A stretch of DNA of 64,000 nt, from NCBI GenBank assembly GCA_965248605.1, contig CBDFJV010000007.1, forward strand, positions 3,038,001 to 3,102,000, in the 5' to 3' direction. Shown here in pieces: positions 60,722 through 64,000 of the stretch. The position numbers and the translations under genes were made by a program. The notes beneath the pieces are model-generated. The model did no database searches and had not been told where the DNA came from. It was given only the letters and a program-made list of their open reading frames with translations. Position 1 is the first letter of the stretch. Every line of letters begins with the position of its first letter. This DNA comes from CAUZJF01 sp965248605. GTDB taxonomy: Bacteria > Chloroflexota > Dehalococcoidia > Lucifugimonadales > CAUZJF01.

Positions 60722-63169
60722 ATGGAAGACCGGGCGAACGTCGTCATAATCGGCGCGGGCATCGTCGGGTGCAGCGTCGCCTATCACCTTACCGAGCTGG
60801 GGTGGCGCGACATCGTCGTGGTCGAGCAGGGTCCGCTCTTCGAGACCGGCGGCTCCACTTCGCATGCACCCGGGCTGATATACCAGGTCAACTTCTCCAA
60901 GACGATGTCTCAGTTCGCGAAGTACACCGTCGAGCTGTACGACAGCCTGAGTCTCAACGACGAGCCATGCTTCCACCGAGTCGGTGGTATGGAGGTGGCG
61001 TGGACGAAGGAGCGTTGGGAGGACCTGAAACGCAAGAGCGGCGCCGGTCGGGCTTGGGGGCTGGACGTCGAGCTGTTGAGCGGCACCGAGGTTCGCGAGA
61101 GGGTCCCGGTGCTTTCGGACCGGATACACGGCGCCATGTTTTCGGCCGGTGACGGTGCGGCCAAGCAGGTCTGGGTGACGGAGGCCATGGCGAAGAAGGC
61201 CGGGCAGCGCGGTGCAACCTTCCATGGAAACACTGGCGTGACCGGGATCGCGGTGTCCGACGGCCGTGTGGAGGCAGTCGAGACCTCCAACGGGACCATC
61301 CGCACCGATACAGTCGTGGCCGCCGCAGGGATATGGGGCCCTCGAATCGGCCGGATGGCGGGCGTTCCGATTCCGCTATCACCGATGAGGCACCAGTATG
61401 CCCACACGGTCCCGATCCCTGAGCTGGTGGGTGAGACTGACGAGTTCAGGCACCCTATTCTGCGGCACCAGGACGAGGCGATGTACCTGAGACAGCGGGC
61501 CGACCATTTCGTAATCGGCTCGTACCGCCACGAGCCCCTCCTGGTCGACGCCGACGATATCCTTCAGCACGGGGAAGCGCCGGTGATGCCCTCAATGATG
61601 GAGTGGGAGCCCGAGATCTTCGAAAGCGCCCGTGCGGCCGCCGGTGAGCTTGTCCCGTGCTTGGAAGGCGCCGAATTGGACCGGAAGGTCAACGGCATGT
61701 TCTCTTTCACGACCGACGGCATGCCACTGCTGGGCGAGTCGGCGGAGGTCAAGGGGTTCTGGTCGGCGCAGGCGGTATGGATCACGCACGCCGGCGGCGT
61801 CGGGAAGGCCGTGGCCGAGTGGATGGTCGACGGCACTCCCAGCCTCGACATGCGCGAGTGCGATATCAAGCGATTCCACTCCCACGTCCATACCTCGTCC
61901 TACGTCAAGAAGCGCTCGGCGCAGCAGTACCGCGAGGTCTACGACATCATCCATCCGCGACAGCAGATGGAAGACCCCCGCGGCTTACGAGTTAGCCCTT
62001 TCTACGGACGGGAGCAGGACCTCGGCGCAGTCTTCTTCGAAGCCGGCGGATGGGAGCGACCTCAGTGGTACGAGGCTAACGCGCACCTCCTGGCAGACCA
62101 GGACTGGCCCAACCGGACGGGGTGGGACGCCCAGTACTGGTCGCCGATCATCGGCGCCGAGCACCGCGCGGCCCGTGAGCGCGTCGGGATATTCGATTCG
62201 ACGCCGTTTACCAAGCTCGAAGTAACGGGACCCGGCGCGCTCCCGTTCATGCAGTACATCACCGGCAACCAGATGGACAAGCCTCCGGGAACGGTCACGT
62301 ACACGCCCATGCTCACCGAGACCGGCGGAATCAAGTGCGATCTGACTGTCGTGCGGCTGGCCGCCGACCGCTTCATGGTCGTCACCGGTGGTGGCTTGGG
62401 CATGCACGACCAGGCCTGGGTCCGCAGCCATCTGCCTTCGGATGGCTCCGCCCAGGTGGCCGACGTTACAGGCGCCTTGAGCTGTGTCTCCGTTTGGGGA
62501 CCGAGGGCCCGCGAGTTGGTACAGAACGTCAGCGACGACGACTTCTCCGACCAAGGCTTCCCGTACTTGGCGGCAAAACGGGTGGCGATCGGCGACGTTT
62601 CGATCCTGGCCGTGCGTATCTCTTACGTCGGCGAGCTGGGTTGGGAGCTCTACGTCGCGTCGGAGAACGCTCTCAGGGTTTGGGATACCATCTGGGACGC
62701 GGGCCAGCCTCTTGGCATCACGGCTATGGGCCTCGGGGCGCTGGATTCGTTAAGGTTGGAGAAAGGCTACAGGCTCTGGGGGGCCGAGATACATACCGAG
62801 TACAATCCCTATGAGGCGGGGATGGGTTTCGCTGTGAGGCGAAACAAAGGCGATTTCCTGGGCCGCGACGCTCTGATGGAAGTAAGGAAGCACGGCGTCT
62901 CACGAAAGCTCTGCTGTATGACGTTGGAGGACCCGAACCGGGTCGTAATGGGCAGCGAACCGCTCATGGACGCCGACCAAGTGGTCGGTTACGTCACCAG
63001 CGCCGACTACGGCTACTCGGTCCACAGTAGCATCGTGTACGGGTACCTGCCGGCCGAGCTTGCGAACGAAGGCACGACCGTAGACGTGCTCTACTTCGGG
63101 CAGCGTTTCCCCGCGACCGTTGTGCGGGAGCCGCTGTTCGATCCGGCTGGCGACAGGCTGAAGTCCTGA
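60722..63169 (+). CDS. Sarcosine/dimethylglycine dehydrogenase-type FAD-GcvT fusion
   Basis: 815 residues. DAO domain 1-400 (VVIIGAGIVGCSVAYHLTELGWRDIVVVEQG, GGSTSHAPGLIYQVNFSKTMSQFAKYTVELY), linker with HPRQQMEDPRGLRVSPFYGREQDLGAVFFEAGGWERPQWYEAN, then a GcvT-like aminomethyltransferase (GIFDSTPFTKLEVTGPGALPFMQYIT, ISYVGELGWELYVASENALRVWDTI, LRLEKGYRLWGAEIHTEYNPYEAGMGFAVR). Oxidises an N-methyl group and passes it to tetrahydrofolate as 5,10-methylene-THF. Glycine-producing step of the cluster. Confidence 0.92.
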   Translation: MEDRANVVIIGAGIVGCSVAYHLTELGWRDIVVVEQGPLFETGGSTSHAPGLIYQVNFSKTMSQFAKYTVELYDSLSLNDEPCFHRVGGMEVAWTKERWEDLKRKSGAGRAWGLDVELLSGTEVRERVPVLSDRIHGAMFSAGDGAAKQVWVTEAMAKKAGQRGATFHGNTGVTGIAVSDGRVEAVETSNGTIRTDTVVAAAGIWGPRIGRMAGVPIPLSPMRHQYAHTVPIPELVGETDEFRHPILRHQDEAMYLRQRADHFVIGSYRHEPLLVDADDILQHGEAPVMPSMMEWEPEIFESARAAAGELVPCLEGAELDRKVNGMFSFTTDGMPLLGESAEVKGFWSAQAVWITHAGGVGKAVAEWMVDGTPSLDMRECDIKRFHSHVHTSSYVKKRSAQQYREVYDIIHPRQQMEDPRGLRVSPFYGREQDLGAVFFEAGGWERPQWYEANAHLLADQDWPNRTGWDAQYWSPIIGAEHRAARERVGIFDSTPFTKLEVTGPGALPFMQYITGNQMDKPPGTVTYTPMLTETGGIKCDLTVVRLAADRFMVVTGGGLGMHDQAWVRSHLPSDGSAQVADVTGALSCVSVWGPRARELVQNVSDDDFSDQGFPYLAAKRVAIGDVSILAVRISYVGELGWELYVASENALRVWDTIWDAGQPLGITAMGLGALDSLRLEKGYRLWGAEIHTEYNPYEAGMGFAVRRNKGDFLGRDALMEVRKHGVSRKLCCMTLEDPNRVVMGSEPLMDADQVVGYVTSADYGYSVHSSIVYGYLPAELANEGTTVDVLYFGQRFPATVVREPLFDPAGDRLKS

Positions 63170-63197
63170 GCTCGCGGCCGACCGAAGGAGAGATCGC

Positions 63198-64000
63198 ATG
63201 AAGTGGAGTTCAGCGGTTTCGGACAACCCGTCCCTCGTCGAGGCCGTCCGAGAGTGCGTCGCGATGCTGGGTGACGAGCTTGGCGATCTCTCCCGCGACC
63301 TCACTGTGCTGTTCGTCTCAGCCCACCACTCTCCCGTGTACGGGAGAGTCCCCGAGCTCGTCCGCGAGCACTGTGGCGACGGTCTACTGGTAGGTTGCTC
63401 TAGCGGTGGAGTCATCGGGGCGGGTAGGGAGGTCGAGAACCGCCCTGGATTCGCCATCGCATCGGCGAACCTTCCCGATGTCGAGATCGTTCCGTTTCAC
63501 CTCACCGGCGACGACCTGCCCAACGCCGACGCTCCGCCGGATAGCTGGGAGGCATTAGTTGACGTGGCTCCTGCTGGAAACCCGCAGTTCATTTTGCTTG
63601 CCGATCCGTTCAGTAGTCGCACAGACGACCTCGTCGTCGGGCTCGACTATGCTTTCCCGGGTAGTGTGAAAATCGGAGGAATTGCCAGCGGCGCCACACA
63701 ACCTGGAGGCAACGCCCTTTACCTCGGGCACCAGCTCTTCGATAACGGCGTGGTGGGCGTTGCCATGTCCGGCGCGCTTGCCGTCGACACCGTCGTGGCC
63801 CAGGGCTGCCGGCCGATCGGCTGGCCACTGCAGGTCACGTCGTGCACAAAGAACATCCTCGAGGAGGTCGATGGCTCAGCTCCTTTCGAGGTGCTCCGCC
63901 AGATCTACGCGAAGTCGAGCGAGCGCGACCAGCAGCTATTCCGCCAGTCTCTGTTTATCGGTGTCGCCATGGACGAGTTCAACGACTCGCCCCAGCTCGG
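63198..64000 (+). CDS. FIST-domain sensor protein, cut by window end
   Basis: 267 codons visible from ATG 63198 behind GAAGGAGAG, no stop before 64000. Motifs: FVSAHHSPVYGRVPELVREHCGDGLLVGCSSGGVIGAGREVENRPGFAIA, GSVKIGGIASGATQPGG, LGHQLFDNGVVGVAMSG, VDTVVAQGCRPIGWPLQVT, matching FIST N and start of FIST C. FIST domains sense small ligands, often amino acids. Its place after the sarcosine-type enzymes fits a sensor role. Confidence 0.85.
   Translation, partial: MKWSSAVSDNPSLVEAVRECVAMLGDELGDLSRDLTVLFVSAHHSPVYGRVPELVREHCGDGLLVGCSSGGVIGAGREVENRPGFAIASANLPDVEIVPFHLTGDDLPNADAPPDSWEALVDVAPAGNPQFILLADPFSSRTDDLVVGLDYAFPGSVKIGGIASGATQPGGNALYLGHQLFDNGVVGVAMSGALAVDTVVAQGCRPIGWPLQVTSCTKNILEEVDGSAPFEVLRQIYAKSSERDQQLFRQSLFIGVAMDEFNDSPQL

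Overview
The window is a chromosomal segment of a moderately high-GC, free-living bacterium that is most likely a member of the Chloroflexota, in the Dehalococcoidia / SAR202-like group. This is inferred from gene content: a HspR-GrpE-DnaK operon, class III CoA-transferase with acyl-CoA synthetase, an LLM-class flavin oxidoreductase, HyuA/HyuB, a sarcosine-dehydrogenase-type FAD/GcvT fusion, very large SBP_bac_5 lipoproteins without an adjacent transporter, a J-domain/VWA pair, and several short palindromic repeats. No rRNA is present, so the placement is not proven.

Region by region. 1-4.5 kb: the 5' two thirds of nspC (minus strand, cut by the window edge), then a compact locus in which an ECF sigma factor fused to a class II phenylalanyl-tRNA-synthetase-like catalytic domain lies between two PaaK-like adenylate-forming proteins, one catalytically eroded. 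4.7-8.1 kb: SthA-like transhydrogenase, ROK kinase, a sulfite-oxidase-like molybdoprotein and a tiny zinc ribbon. 8.3-11.5 kb: hspR-grpE-dnaK with a clear sigma-70 promoter and terminator. 11.5-13.5 kb: a decayed sigma/ankyrin gene, an SDR, a glutaredoxin-like protein and tRNA-Ala(CGC). 13.7-17.0 kb: an RRM protein, rpsF-ssb-rpsR (S18 has a long proline/alanine/glutamate tail), and hom. 17.1-22.7 kb: four successive exported beta-propeller proteins (two NHL, two PD40/TolB-like). 22.7-28.4 kb: ABM monooxygenase, J-domain membrane protein with VWA partner, apt with a broken poly-G tract, a membrane protein, a cytidylate-kinase-like protein and a lipoprotein. 28.4-29.8 kb: an IS21 istA remnant. 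29.8-36.7 kb (all minus): a sialidase-fold protein truncated by a 10-bp duplication, acyl-CoA dehydrogenase, zinc-ribbon protein, DinB protein, acyl-CoA synthetase and CoA-transferase. 37.2-38.5 and 45.3-46.7 kb: two repeat-rich islands holding three promoters with a LexA-box-like dyad in the spacer, a 62-bp tandem array, and a broken HTH gene between 81-bp direct repeats. 38.6-51.9 kb: LLM oxidoreductase, three large peptide/oligosaccharide-type binding lipoproteins, and a permease fused to an FG-GAP/ASPIC propeller. 52-64 kb: an unrecognised protein, an NAD-dependent epimerase, and hyuA-hyuB-M19 dipeptidase-DAO-DAO/GcvT-FIST.

The last cluster reads as a route from hydantoins or N-methylated glycine derivatives to sarcosine/glycine and folate-bound one-carbon units. 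The most unusual items are the sigma-PheS fusion with its PaaK-like neighbours, the permease/FG-GAP fusion, the S18 tail, the LexA-like promoter trio, and a 130/131-identical inverted pair of 131-bp elements 33.5 kb apart, one of which overlaps the apt stop codon. Several genes carry single frame breaks (apt, hyuB, sialidase, sigma/ankyrin, HTH). Some may be assembly or sequencing errors; others look like real decay. All family assignments are by reading motifs, without database searches.
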